Source: JAUPVN01 sp964423475 (GTDB lineage: Bacteria > Patescibacteriota > Saccharimonadia > Saccharimonadales > CAIOMD01). From it: a stretch of 34,616 nt of DNA. The stretch lies in the NCBI GenBank assembly GCA_964423475.1, contig CAYRFD010000003.1, positions 1-34,616 on the forward strand. Reading direction: 5' to 3'. The notes beneath the pieces are model-generated. The model was not told where the DNA came from. It did not search any database and saw nothing but the letters and a program-made list of their open reading frames with translations. The position numbers and the translations under genes were made by a program. Shown here in pieces: positions 15,465 to 22,855 of the stretch. Positions within the stretch are counted from its first letter, which is position 1; each line of letters opens with the position of its first letter.

Positions 15465-16675
15465 TAATATTTTTTTAGCGTTGTATCTTTTAGATTATAA
15501 AATGTACCATCTATGATACTTTGGCGTATATTGTCTACCATGTGTACTACAAAATATTCGTTATGAATACTAGCCAATATTGCTCCTAAAATTTCGTCTG
15601 ATCTAAAAAGATGATTAATATATGCCCTAGAAAACCCTTGGCAGGCATAACATTCACAGTTTTTATCTAATGGGCTAAAATCTCTCATAAAGCCGGTGTT
15701 TCGTATATTTATTCTGCCAGTAGCAGTATATATTGCTCCGTTACGAGCTTGCCTGGTTGGAGCCACGCAGTCAAATGTGTCTATTCCGTATTCTACACCT
15801 AAAAATAAATCGGCTGGCTGTGCGCCCATGCCAAGCAAATGCCGTGGTAAAGATTCTGGCACAGTTTGATTAACCCATTTTACTTCTGTTTCTATATCGC
15901 CTGTTTCAAAAACACCACCAATTCCTATTCCATCAAAGTCTAAATTACTAATATATTCTGCACTTTGAATACGTAAATCTTGGTGACGCGCACCCTGAAC
16001 TATGCCAAATAGTGCCTGCAGAGGTTCATTTTTAGCTAAATGTTCTTTGTTAAGTTCTTGATGCCTTGTTAGACAACGTTTAGCCCAATCGTGTGTTCGG
16101 TTTAAGCTACTAACAATGTAAGGCCTGTCTGCTAACGGTGCTGGGCATTCATCAAAAGCCATATGAATATCAGCTCCTATTTTATGCTGAAGTTCCATAG
16201 AACTTTCAGGAGTCATAATGAGCTTTTGGCCGTCTATGTGGCTTCTAAAGTGCACTCCTTTATTAGTAACTTTTGCTAGTTGATCTTGGGTTGCTTTAGC
16301 GGCGCCAGATTCGCCTTTTTGGCTGTGCGATACTTTATCTATCCCCTTTTTATAGGCAACGCCAAGGCTAAAAACCTGAAACCCGCCACTATCGGTAAAA
16401 GTTGGGCCAGAATAGTTCATAAATTTGCCTAAACCGCCGGCCTCATTAACAATATCTGCCCCTGGCCTAAGCATTAAGTGATATGTGTTAGCTAGTATAG
16501 ATTGCCCACCCAAAGATGTTACTTGTTCTGGGGTAAGAGCTTTAACAGTTGCTTTTGTACCGCCTACTATAAAAGCTGGTGTATTAATAACGCCGTGCTG
16601 CGTTTTAATTTCGCCTGTGCGCGCCAAACTATTTTTTAGTTTATCTTTTACAGTAAATTTTATGGCTTGTTTCAT
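15461..16675 (-). CDS. tgt: tRNA-guanine transglycosylase (bacterial type)
   Basis: Replaces guanine-34 of GUN-anticodon tRNAs with preQ1, the committed step of queuosine formation. Visible are FTDSGGFQVFSL with the general acid/base Asp, AFDECPAP, GIVQGA, the nucleophile Asp in FDCVAPTRQARNG, and the zinc site CECYAC followed by the distant His in SIHNEY. At 404 aa it is about 25-30 residues longer than usual. The extra residues lie around 105-135 between VFSLGVA and KGVHFRSHIDG, a Lys/Gln/Ser-rich loop near the active site. It starts behind TGT-TACAAT with a 7-nt gap, so it is probably leaderless or nearly so. Confidence 0.96.
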   Translation of the reverse strand: MKQAIKFTVKDKLKNSLARTGEIKTQHGVINTPAFIVGGTKATVKALTPEQVTSLGGQSILANTYHLMLRPGADIVNEAGGLGKFMNYSGPTFTDSGGFQVFSLGVAYKKGIDKVSHSQKGESGAAKATQDQLAKVTNKGVHFRSHIDGQKLIMTPESSMELQHKIGADIHMAFDECPAPLADRPYIVSSLNRTHDWAKRCLTRHQELNKEHLAKNEPLQALFGIVQGARHQDLRIQSAEYISNLDFDGIGIGGVFETGDIETEVKWVNQTVPESLPRHLLGMGAQPADLFLGVEYGIDTFDCVAPTRQARNGAIYTATGRINIRNTGFMRDFSPLDKNCECYACQGFSRAYINHLFRSDEILGAILASIHNEYFVVHMVDNIRQSIIDGTFYNLKDTTLKKYY

Positions 16676-16682
16676 AATGTAT

Positions 16683-16691
16683 ATTGTAACA
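16683..16691 (-). promoter_or_regulatory. Extended -10 promoter of tgt, near-leaderless
   Basis: Minus strand TGT-TACAAT followed by ATACATT (7 nt) and the tgt ATG. Confidence 0.5.
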
Positions 16692-16775
16692 GTATCTTAT
16701 TAGTATAATAACTTTTAGCGTATATTTGTGTATTGTTTTGGTGTATTATATCAATTATAAACAAAGGAAAACGCA

Positions 16776-17297
16776 GTGGCTAAAACAAATCAAGAAACAG
16801 TTATACCAGATGATTCTATACCAATAAAAATACCGGGCTATATGCGCTTTAGCAAGGTAATTGGTTGGCTATTTTATGCTTGGATAATATTTGGCACTAT
16901 AATGCTATCTTTTAGGGTTTTTTTGGCGGCAACTAACGCAAACCCATCGGCGGGTTTTTATGAATTTGTTTACCGTACCTCTAGCGATTTTATGGAACCC
17001 TTTAGGGGCCTTTTTACGCCAAAACCACTTGGAGACGGTGGATACTTAGATGTAGCAGCTATTTTTGCAATAATTATTTATTTAATTTTAGTTTGGCTAG
17101 TAGGTGCTTTTATTAAATATATGCAATCTAAGATAGATGATCTAGACGAGAAAGAAGCCGAACGCATACAAAGGTTACGAGCTAAACAGAATAATACTGC
17201 CGATCAGTTAGCAGTAAATATAACTAGCGAACAAGCCGGCGCACCAATTAGCGCTACCGTTTCTACACAACCCAGAAACACCCGTAAAGTACAGTAA
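16776..17297 (+). CDS. YggT-family membrane protein
   Basis: A 173-aa protein with two transmembrane segments (about 27-50 and 93-115). The region between them has the YggT pattern: a short loop with YRTSSDFMEPFRGLF, then a Gly/Asp turn (GDGGYLDVAAIFAIIIYLIL), as in YggT proteins, which sit near cell-division and envelope genes in other bacteria. The exact role of YggT is not settled. A cytoplasmic C-terminal tail (about 116-173) is highly charged then Ala/Thr/Gln-rich, with a short coiled-coil-like stretch DDLDEKEAERIQRLRAKQ. It starts at GTG (16776) with AAAGGA 7-8 nt upstream. It is wedged between tgt and queA on the opposite strand, its stop one base from the queA stop. Confidence 0.75.
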   Translation: MAKTNQETVIPDDSIPIKIPGYMRFSKVIGWLFYAWIIFGTIMLSFRVFLAATNANPSAGFYEFVYRTSSDFMEPFRGLFTPKPLGDGGYLDVAAIFAIIIYLILVWLVGAFIKYMQSKIDDLDEKEAERIQRLRAKQNNTADQLAVNITSEQAGAPISATVSTQPRNTRKVQ

Positions 17298-17298
17298 A

Positions 17299-18327
17299 TT
17301 AGTAAATAAACATGCTATCGCCGTAACTTAAAAAGCGATAGTTTTGTTTTTTAGCGTGTTCGTAAGCATTTTTTAGATTATCCCAACCTCCAAATGCCGC
17401 CGCTAGTAATAACACTGTGCTGTTTGGGGCATGAAAGTTAGTAATTAGTGCATCTACAATTTTAAACTTATAGCCTGGGTACATAAATATATCGGCTTCG
17501 CCTTGCAAATCTTGAGCAGGATTAGAAAGTATTTTTTTATGACAATATTCTAAGGTTCTGGTGATTGTGGTACCTAGTGCAATAACTTTATTACCATTTT
17601 GTTTGGCATTTTGGATAGCCAGTACTGTGCTTTTTGGGACATCAAAATATTCTTTGTGCATGTTGTGGTCTTCTACTTTATCTGTTCTAACGGGTAAAAA
17701 TGTTCCTAAACCTACATGCAAGGTTGCATATACAATAACAACGCCTTTGTTTTGTAATTTAGCTAGTGTGTCTTGTGTCATATTTAGGCTAGCCGTTGGT
17801 GCCGCAACCGAGCCTTGTTCTTTGGCCCATATGGTTTGATAGCGTTTGTTGTCTGCAATATCGTCTGGGCGATTAATATAGGGTGGTAAAGGAACGTGGC
17901 CATATTTTTGGGCAATATCAAGCAAGTCTTGACTGCTTTTTATTAGTGCTATACCCTCTCCTAATATTAGCTCTACATTAAGTGTGTGTTTGCTTACTTT
18001 TAAAACGTCTCCTTTAGATAGTTTTCCGCGGTACAACACTTTGTGAGTGTGCCAGTTATCGTTTTTGCCGTGTTTTTCTATTAATATTAGCTCTCGTTTG
18101 GCACCATTTTGTTTTTTGGCAAATAGCCGAGCCTTAATTACTTTTGTATCGTTCAATACCAGAGCATCGCCTTTATTTAGGTAGTTTGTTATATCTATGT
18201 AGTTTTTATCTTGTATTTGGCCAGAAGATTTATCTAATACTAATAAGCGGGATGAACCACGTACTTCTTGTGGTTCTTGGGCAATGTATGATTCTGGCAA
18301 ATAATAATTAAAATCAGATATTTTCAT
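17299..18327 (-). CDS. queA: S-adenosylmethionine:tRNA ribosyltransferase-isomerase
   Basis: Transfers and isomerises the ribosyl group of SAM onto preQ1 in tRNA, giving epoxyqueuosine. The start is placed at the internal ATG (complement 18325-18327) giving MKISDFNYYLPESYIAQEP, the family's standard opening, and 342 aa. The frame continues 30 nt upstream but those codons overlap the preceding gene. Typical blocks are LVLDKSSGQIQD, GDALVLNDTKVIKARLF, HVPLPPYINR, YQTIWAKEQGSVAAPTASL, HVGLGTFLPVRTDKVEDH, and the C-terminal NFHAPNSTVLLLAAAFGG. The preceding gene ends one base away, so queA is translated from that small gene's transcript. The enzyme for the last step (QueG or QueH) is not in the window. 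Confidence 0.96.
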   Translation of the reverse strand: MKISDFNYYLPESYIAQEPQEVRGSSRLLVLDKSSGQIQDKNYIDITNYLNKGDALVLNDTKVIKARLFAKKQNGAKRELILIEKHGKNDNWHTHKVLYRGKLSKGDVLKVSKHTLNVELILGEGIALIKSSQDLLDIAQKYGHVPLPPYINRPDDIADNKRYQTIWAKEQGSVAAPTASLNMTQDTLAKLQNKGVVIVYATLHVGLGTFLPVRTDKVEDHNMHKEYFDVPKSTVLAIQNAKQNGNKVIALGTTITRTLEYCHKKILSNPAQDLQGEADIFMYPGYKFKIVDALITNFHAPNSTVLLLAAAFGGWDNLKNAYEHAKKQNYRFLSYGDSMFIY

Positions 18328-18328
18328 C

Positions 18329-18631
18329 TTAAAAAATGGCTCTAAAAAGAGCAACAACTAGTAAAAATAAAGTTGTTACAAAACCAGATATAATAAGCGC
18401 TAATATTGGTAAAACCGGTGCAGTTTTTTTGAATAAGCTAATTGTTAGTGCTATCAACCCAAAAATAAACCCAAAAACCGGTATTAGGCTAAATGCTAAA
18501 GACAATAAACCCATTATCCAAGCAAAAACAGAAATCTTTTTGGTTTGTTCTGCATAGGTTGTATAGCGTTCTTTATAAGAAAAACCCTCTGGTTGGCTAA
18601 TTACTTCTGCTTCTATTACTTGCTTTGTCAT
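18329..18631 (-). CDS. Small membrane protein, DUF4190-like
   Basis: A 100-aa protein. A polar N-terminal 30 residues (MTKQVIEAEVISQPEGFSYK) precede two or three hydrophobic segments (about 33-62 and 68-98) rich in Gly, Ala, Leu and Phe, with the helical-hairpin look of DUF4190 proteins (SVFAWIMGLLSLAFS, FGFIFGLIALTISLF). The function of such proteins is unknown. It begins 6 nt behind a consensus TGA-TATAAT with no Shine-Dalgarno, and its stop lies one base before queA, so its promoter most likely drives queA too. Confidence 0.65.
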   Translation of the reverse strand: MTKQVIEAEVISQPEGFSYKERYTTYAEQTKKISVFAWIMGLLSLAFSLIPVFGFIFGLIALTISLFKKTAPVLPILALIISGFVTTLFLLVVALFRAIF

Positions 18632-18637
18632 GTTTAC

Positions 18638-18646
18638 ATTATATCA
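18638..18646 (-). promoter_or_regulatory. Extended -10 promoter, leaderless type, for the DUF4190-like gene and queA
   Basis: Minus strand TGA-TATAAT, GTAAAC (6 nt), ATG. The box fits in the 16-nt gap after the DNA polymerase stop codon. Confidence 0.6.
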
Positions 18647-18647
18647 T

Positions 18648-19910
18648 TTATAGGTTTTTTATAGAGCCAAAAGCTATTCTGTCTAAAATAGTATCGTTCA
18701 TATTGGCCATACTACCTGGAACAATAGTAAATTCGCCGTAACGGTTGTTAATAATATCAGTTGCGTCTGCAATGCTATGAGAATCTAGCCCTGTACCGCT
18801 AAATAGGCTTTGTTGTAGGGGTAAGCTAGGCTGCAATTTGTATACAGAAATTCCCATATTTGTTACTTTGCAAGGCAAAGGCGCGTTATTTAACAAGCTT
18901 TGGGCTTGTACAATAATATCTTGGGTGGAATATAGCTCGTTTATGGTGCTTTTACCTTTAGCCCAGGCCGTGTAGTTGCTGTAGCGGAGCCATAAATGTA
19001 TGCCGTGCGCTAAGTAGTTATTGCTACGCATGCGCCGGCCAGTTTTTTCGCATAATTTTGCAAGGATTTGCGAAAGTTCTTTAATATTGTTGGTTTTTTT
19101 ACTAAGAGCATATTGGTGCCCGTAACTTTTGGTTGCAAAATTGCGCGCGTCTACCTCCCACCCGCGCAATCTTAAATACCAATCGTAGCCAACTTTACTT
19201 TTAAAAACATTTTTAACCAGTTTTTCTGCAGGGGTATCTAAAAATTGTATAGGTGTGAATATGCCATAAGCGTTAAGTCTAGCCGTATAAGCAACATTTA
19301 TGCCAGTTATATCTTGCAGGCACATATTTTTAAAAGTGCTTCTTATGTTTTGGTTGGTAATAGTGTCTAAACCATCTGGTTTGTTTAACCCAGCTGCAGT
19401 TTTGGCTAAAAATCTGTTTGTGCCAATGCCAACATTTACGGTTACGTAACTGCCCAAATATTTTTTTATATCTTTTTTTATATTGTAGCCAATTTGTTGC
19501 ATGTTTTTGCCCGCCCTTAGGCTTGGGCTACCGCTAAAGTCTATTACAAATTCATCTATACTTTTGGGGGTAACATTGCTTGTATAGGCCATCAGAACGG
19601 TTTTAAAGCGCTTGTGGGCATCTCTATACTTGGCTGGGTCTGGCATACGAATACAAATGTTTGGGGCTAGCTTGCGAGCCTCTTGTACGTTAACACCAAG
19701 TTTTACCCCTTTTGCCTTTGCCTCATAACTGCTGGCTATAATAGCGCCCTTTGGAGTATCGTAGGCCGCAATTGCTACTGGTTTATGGCGCAGCAGCGGG
19801 TTGGCTTGCTGTTCTATAATGGCAAAACAGCTGTTAAGATCTATATGCATAACGGTTGGTTGGGCAGAGTTATATTCGTTTTTTAGCGGTATTTTAGTCA
19901 GCGTTGCCAT
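18648..19910 (-). CDS. Y-family (UmuC/DinB-like) translesion DNA polymerase
   Basis: An error-prone polymerase that copies past DNA lesions. In 420 aa the palm and finger motifs are clear: HIDLNSCFAIIE (22-33) with metal ligand D24 and probable steric gate F29, KPVAI followed by IIASSYEAKAKGVKLGV, and SIDEFVIDFSG (117-127) with D119 and E120. The helix-hairpin-helix thumb region has VNVGIGTNRFLAKTAAGLNKPDG. The little-finger domain covers about 250-370. The tail contains QQSLF (a QxxLF-type beta-clamp binding peptide), placed as in other Y polymerases. Whether it is Pol IV- or Pol V/ImuB-like cannot be settled by eye. GAGGT precedes the ATG, which lies inside the end of the small upstream gene (17-nt overlap), so the two are translationally coupled. 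Confidence 0.92.
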   Translation of the reverse strand: MATLTKIPLKNEYNSAQPTVMHIDLNSCFAIIEQQANPLLRHKPVAIAAYDTPKGAIIASSYEAKAKGVKLGVNVQEARKLAPNICIRMPDPAKYRDAHKRFKTVLMAYTSNVTPKSIDEFVIDFSGSPSLRAGKNMQQIGYNIKKDIKKYLGSYVTVNVGIGTNRFLAKTAAGLNKPDGLDTITNQNIRSTFKNMCLQDITGINVAYTARLNAYGIFTPIQFLDTPAEKLVKNVFKSKVGYDWYLRLRGWEVDARNFATKSYGHQYALSKKTNNIKELSQILAKLCEKTGRRMRSNNYLAHGIHLWLRYSNYTAWAKGKSTINELYSTQDIIVQAQSLLNNAPLPCKVTNMGISVYKLQPSLPLQQSLFSGTGLDSHSIADATDIINNRYGEFTIVPGSMANMNDTILDRIAFGSIKNL

Positions 19911-20160
19911 CGCTTACCTCTTCTAGGGTCCAATGCAAATTTTTAGTATTAAGATTAAGCCTAAACCATAAAGTTTGTTCTATATCGGCTAGTTCAAATA
20001 TATGGTGGTATACTGTGCCGTTATATATAACATGATGATAACCAATTGACCCCACTTTATAGTCTTTATTTTGCCAGTTAATAAGTCTTGGTTGAGCTGT
20101 TTTATGTTTGCTACTAAATACACTAATAACACTTACCTCTTGGTTGATTTTTGCTTTCAT
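19894..20160 (-). CDS. Small partner protein of the Y-family polymerase (DUF6504-like)
   Basis: An 88-aa protein with no membrane segment. The central and C-terminal part (RLINWQNKDYKVGSIGYHHV, HHIFELADIEQTLWFRLNL, LHWTLEEV) follows the pattern of small beta-rich DUF6504-type proteins found beside Y-family polymerases. That resemblance is from memory and moderate. The coding region overlaps the polymerase start by 17 nt, with the polymerase Shine-Dalgarno inside codons 80-82, so production of the two is linked. AAAGGA lies 7 nt before the ATG. It is probably an accessory factor for translesion synthesis; no biochemical role is claimed. Confidence 0.6.
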   Translation of the reverse strand: MKAKINQEVSVISVFSSKHKTAQPRLINWQNKDYKVGSIGYHHVIYNGTVYHHIFELADIEQTLWFRLNLNTKNLHWTLEEVSDGNAD

Positions 20161-20174
20161 AAATATCCTTTTGA

Positions 20175-20201
20175 TAGCTACAAAGGCTGTAGCTAAATAT
20201 A
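20175..20201 (-). promoter_or_regulatory. Perfect palindrome at the promoter of the polymerase operon
   Basis: TAGCTACA (20175-20182), 5-nt spacer AAGGC, TGTAGCTA (20188-20195): an 8-bp perfect inverted repeat. It abuts a minus-strand -10-like TATATT (20196-20201), so the predicted transcription start falls inside it, 15-35 nt before the ATG. That is the position expected for a repressor operator; it could also be a hairpin in the mRNA leader. It does not match the classical LexA boxes of Proteobacteria or Firmicutes. Confidence 0.45.
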
Positions 20202-20300
20202 ATTAATAAAAAGAGAACGATTGTATAAACTAGATTAAAAATTTTGTTTGTCGCCTTATCTTAACGACTTTCTTATAACACCGCGATTGAGTTTATCTAG

Positions 20301-20440
20301 TATAATCTCGTACCGTGCAAAAGATAATATATAGTTTAAATCGTTTATGCAGAGGAAGCCCCAAAATCAATTGGTAACAGCCCACATATAACTACTATTA
20401 GTATAACTCAATTTTTTAGTTGTTAGTAGTTTACGGGCCT
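20301..20440 (+). promoter_or_regulatory. Promoter and candidate structured leader RNA upstream of the MFS gene
   Basis: TATAAT at 20301-20306 predicts a start near 20313. The next 125 nt can fold into a junction: closing pairs CCG (20313-20315) with CGG (20434-20436); a 10-bp helix TGCA-AAA-GAT (20316-20325) with ATC-g-TTT-a-TGCA (20340-20351) containing two single bulges; and helix AACTACTA (20390-20397) with TAGTAGTT (20424-20431). Between them lies an unpaired, conserved-looking stretch with GAGGAAGCCCC and GGTAACAGCCC. A 14-codon ORF (ATG 20347, stop ending 20391) runs into the last helix. It matches no riboswitch, 6S, SRP, tmRNA or RNase P signature I know. The rest of the 300-nt gap (20202-20300) shows nothing else. 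Confidence 0.35.
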
Positions 20441-20459
20441 TTAATATAAAATTAAGCTT

Positions 20460-21623
20460 ATGGCGCTAAAAAGCAATATCTTAAAACTAATGGTGATTAA
20501 TTTTTTAACGGGTATGGTATTTTGGTATGCCATAGAAAAGCTTTTTATGCTATCTATTGGAATTACGCCGTTTCAAATAGGAATTAATGCCACAGTATTT
20601 ATTGCAATAACAGTTTTGTTTGATGTACCTTCTGGCATTTTGGCAGATAAATGGAACAGAAAATATACTTTAATGCTAGGGCTTTTAAGCTTAACAATTT
20701 GTACAATTATATGTGGTATTAGTCAAACTTTTTTATTGTATTTAATGGGTACGGTATTTTACGGCCTGTATGTTGTATTTACTTCTGGGACCTTTCAGGC
20801 AATTATGTACGATAGCTTGCACGAACTTGGCAAACAAAAGCACTATGATAAATACCAGGGTATATCTTACGCACTATTTTTATTTGGTATTGGCGTAAGC
20901 TCTATTGCCAGTGGTTATATATATAATGGTATTGGTTCTAGATGGCCTTATTATTTATCTGTAATTACATCTTTAATGACCTTGGCGGTTATATTTATAC
21001 TAAAAGAGCCAAAATTTCATAAACCAGAAAGTGATAATAAGTTATTAAAACATATTAAAAGCAGCATAAATATTGTTACACAGAATAAAATGATCTTTCA
21101 TTTAGCATTTTTTATGATTATTGCAGGAATATTAAAAAGCACAATCTATGAGTATGGTGGTTTATACTATGTTGCCTTGGGAATGACCGCCATTAGTATG
21201 GGTTATGTCAATTCTTTAAAATGGTTTAGCGCCGCTTTTGGGCAGTTGGTTGCTCCTAAAATTGGGCGTAAAATATTAAAATACGTTCCAATTTTATTTA
21301 TTGCTTTTGGTTTATTTAGTGTTACTCAAAGCTTATGGGGTTTGGTATTTTATTATTTGGCGGTATTTATGTTTTCTATGCTTAATAATCAGGCAGAAGC
21401 CGAGATCCAAGACAATACGCCATCTTATGTACGTGCCACCACACTTTCTTTATTGGGTTTTATAACTAATGTTGCCTTAATACCATTAGGGCTGGCTTTT
21501 GGTTGGATATCCGGTGTGCAAAATGTGTTTAGTGCTTACCAGATGATAGCCGTTATTGGTATAGCATATCTGGTAATATGGGCATTAATAAGTCGTAAAT
21601 TTATTAAAAAGGCGTATATTTAG
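20460..21623 (+). CDS. MFS transporter
   Basis: A major facilitator superfamily permease of 387 aa with about 12 transmembrane helices. The loop 2-3 signature is present as DVPSGILADKWNRKYTLMLG (close to the canonical DxxxGxxxDrxGRR), and a central cytoplasmic loop lies near residues 180-205 (KEPKFHKPESDNK). It resembles small drug-efflux or unknown-substrate MFS proteins; the substrate cannot be read. The ATG at 20460 has no Shine-Dalgarno but follows TAAAAT at 7 nt, so besides readthrough from the structured leader it may have its own leaderless start. The methyltransferase gene follows 10 nt downstream. Confidence 0.88.
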   Translation: MALKSNILKLMVINFLTGMVFWYAIEKLFMLSIGITPFQIGINATVFIAITVLFDVPSGILADKWNRKYTLMLGLLSLTICTIICGISQTFLLYLMGTVFYGLYVVFTSGTFQAIMYDSLHELGKQKHYDKYQGISYALFLFGIGVSSIASGYIYNGIGSRWPYYLSVITSLMTLAVIFILKEPKFHKPESDNKLLKHIKSSINIVTQNKMIFHLAFFMIIAGILKSTIYEYGGLYYVALGMTAISMGYVNSLKWFSAAFGQLVAPKIGRKILKYVPILFIAFGLFSVTQSLWGLVFYYLAVFMFSMLNNQAEAEIQDNTPSYVRATTLSLLGFITNVALIPLGLAFGWISGVQNVFSAYQMIAVIGIAYLVIWALISRKFIKKAYI

Positions 21624-21633
21624 ACTGAATGTT

Positions 21634-22167
21634 ATGGAAGATACTAGAAACGTTATAGATAAGTATAAAGGTTTACCAGTAGAGGCTATTGCTAAAGATT
21701 TAGCCCTAAAATGCCTGCCCCTTCATATTGCAATAGAAAATTATCAGCACGATTATAACATTGGCACAATTGTGCGTAGTGCTAATGCGTTTAATGTGGC
21801 TGGTGTGCATATTGTTGGTAAACGCCACTGGAACAGGCGTGGAGCCATGTCTACAGAAAAGTATTTGCAAGTGTACCATCATAAAAGTGTGCAAGAACTA
21901 GCGCTTTGGTCTAAAGATAATAATTTAGAAATTTTAGGCATAGATAACATTCCGGGCTCTGTGCCTTTGCATAAATGTACAATACCAAAACAAGCAATGT
22001 TAGTGTTTGGGCAAGAAGGACCTGGCCTGTCTGCAGAAATGCAAGCTATTTGTACCAAAATTATAGCAATAGAACAGTTTGGTTCTACCCGGTCTATAAA
22101 CCTTGGCGTTGCCGCCGGCATAATTATGTATGAATATGTTCATATAAACATATATGACACCATATAA
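21634..22167 (+). CDS. SpoU/TrmH-family 2'-O-ribose RNA methyltransferase
   Basis: SPOUT-fold enzyme that methylates a ribose 2'-OH in tRNA or rRNA using SAM. The three family motifs are intact in 177 aa: motif 1 NIGTIVRSANAF (42-53) with catalytic Arg48, motif 2 LVFGQEGPGLS (123-133), and motif 3 STRSINLGVAAGI (151-163), which form the SAM knot. The short length means it is a bare catalytic domain without the N-terminal RNA-binding domain of TrmH or RlmB. Target RNA is undetermined. It is co-directional with and 10 nt behind the MFS gene. Product SAH would feed AhcY. Confidence 0.9.
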   Translation: MEDTRNVIDKYKGLPVEAIAKDLALKCLPLHIAIENYQHDYNIGTIVRSANAFNVAGVHIVGKRHWNRRGAMSTEKYLQVYHHKSVQELALWSKDNNLEILGIDNIPGSVPLHKCTIPKQAMLVFGQEGPGLSAEMQAICTKIIAIEQFGSTRSINLGVAAGIIMYEYVHINIYDTI

Positions 22168-22240
22168 ATTAGTACTTATTAATAATTGTGTTTACGTAAT
22201 TATACCTATGAGTAGGATTTGTATTAAAATATAATATAGA

Positions 22241-22246
22241 TATACT
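22241..22246 (+). promoter_or_regulatory. -10 promoter, leaderless type, before the asparaginase-domain gene
   Basis: TATACT, GAATTT (6 nt), ATG at 22253. No TGn extension here. A second TATAAT lies 12 nt further upstream (22229 region). Confidence 0.5.
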
Positions 22247-22252
22247 GAATTT

Positions 22253-22786
22253 ATGAGTAAACCAAAGCTGCTCCATATAAAAACTGGCGGCACAATTGAT
22301 GGATGTGTACCTGAGTATGTAGAAATAGAACAAATAGCAAATCTTTTTAATGATTCTGTGAACTTTAAGAAACATATAATGCAAAGCTTTAAAGCTGGAG
22401 TAGAGTATTCAGAGTTTGAAGTTTGTAAAAAAGATAGCCGTGCAATCAATACAAGTGATAGAAATATAATTTGTAAGGTAGTAGAAAGAGAATACTATAA
22501 TGGTACCAAAGATTTTCTTATAACTCACGGTACGTTTACTATGGGTGAAACAGGCATATTTCTGTTAGATAATTTATCAGATGAGGTTAAAGAGGGTTGC
22601 TCAGTCGTACTTACGGGCGCAATGTATCCCTGGAATGTATTTGGTTCTGATGCTCCCATGAATTTAGGCGCCTCGGTGTCTCAATTGATCTCGGGCCATG
22701 CAAAGGGTGTTTGGATATGTATGCACGGTAAACTATTTGATCCAAGAAAGACATCTAAGGATGTTGAAAATAGAATATTTGAATAG
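22253..22786 (+). CDS. Short asparaginase-domain protein with altered catalytic motif
   Basis: The N-terminal asparaginase domain only (177 aa against about 330 for full L-asparaginase), ending GKLFDPRKTSKDVENRIFE as other short stand-alone members do, so it is not simply truncated. TGGTID (11-16) supplies the first catalytic Thr, KKDSR is at 59-63, and VLTGAMYPWNVFGSDAPMNLG lies near 115-140. The second motif reads THGTFTM (91-97), where asparaginases have THGTDTM; the Asp that binds substrate and supports the second Thr is Phe here. Asparaginase activity is therefore doubtful, and a different amide substrate or loss of activity is possible. It stands on its own leaderless promoter. Confidence 0.8.
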   Translation: MSKPKLLHIKTGGTIDGCVPEYVEIEQIANLFNDSVNFKKHIMQSFKAGVEYSEFEVCKKDSRAINTSDRNIICKVVEREYYNGTKDFLITHGTFTMGETGIFLLDNLSDEVKEGCSVVLTGAMYPWNVFGSDAPMNLGASVSQLISGHAKGVWICMHGKLFDPRKTSKDVENRIFE

Positions 22787-22855
22787 AAACGCATATTAAT
22801 ATTATCTAGCTAAAACTATTAAGGGCTTTACTGTTAAAAATATTAAAACTATGCT

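Noticed and set aside
20347..20391. A 14-codon leader peptide gene in the MFS leader
   Set aside because: There is no Shine-Dalgarno before the ATG and the length is within chance expectation; mentioned only as part of the leader.
20301..20440. 6S RNA, SRP RNA, tmRNA or RNase P RNA
   Set aside because: None of the diagnostic sequences (for example GGAAGCAGCC of SRP RNA or the tmRNA ends) is present and the length is wrong for most of them.
22253..22786. A pseudogene: asparaginase truncated at half length
   Set aside because: The end FDPRKTSKDVENRIFE matches the natural terminus of short stand-alone family members and the gene has its own promoter, so it is probably a complete protein.
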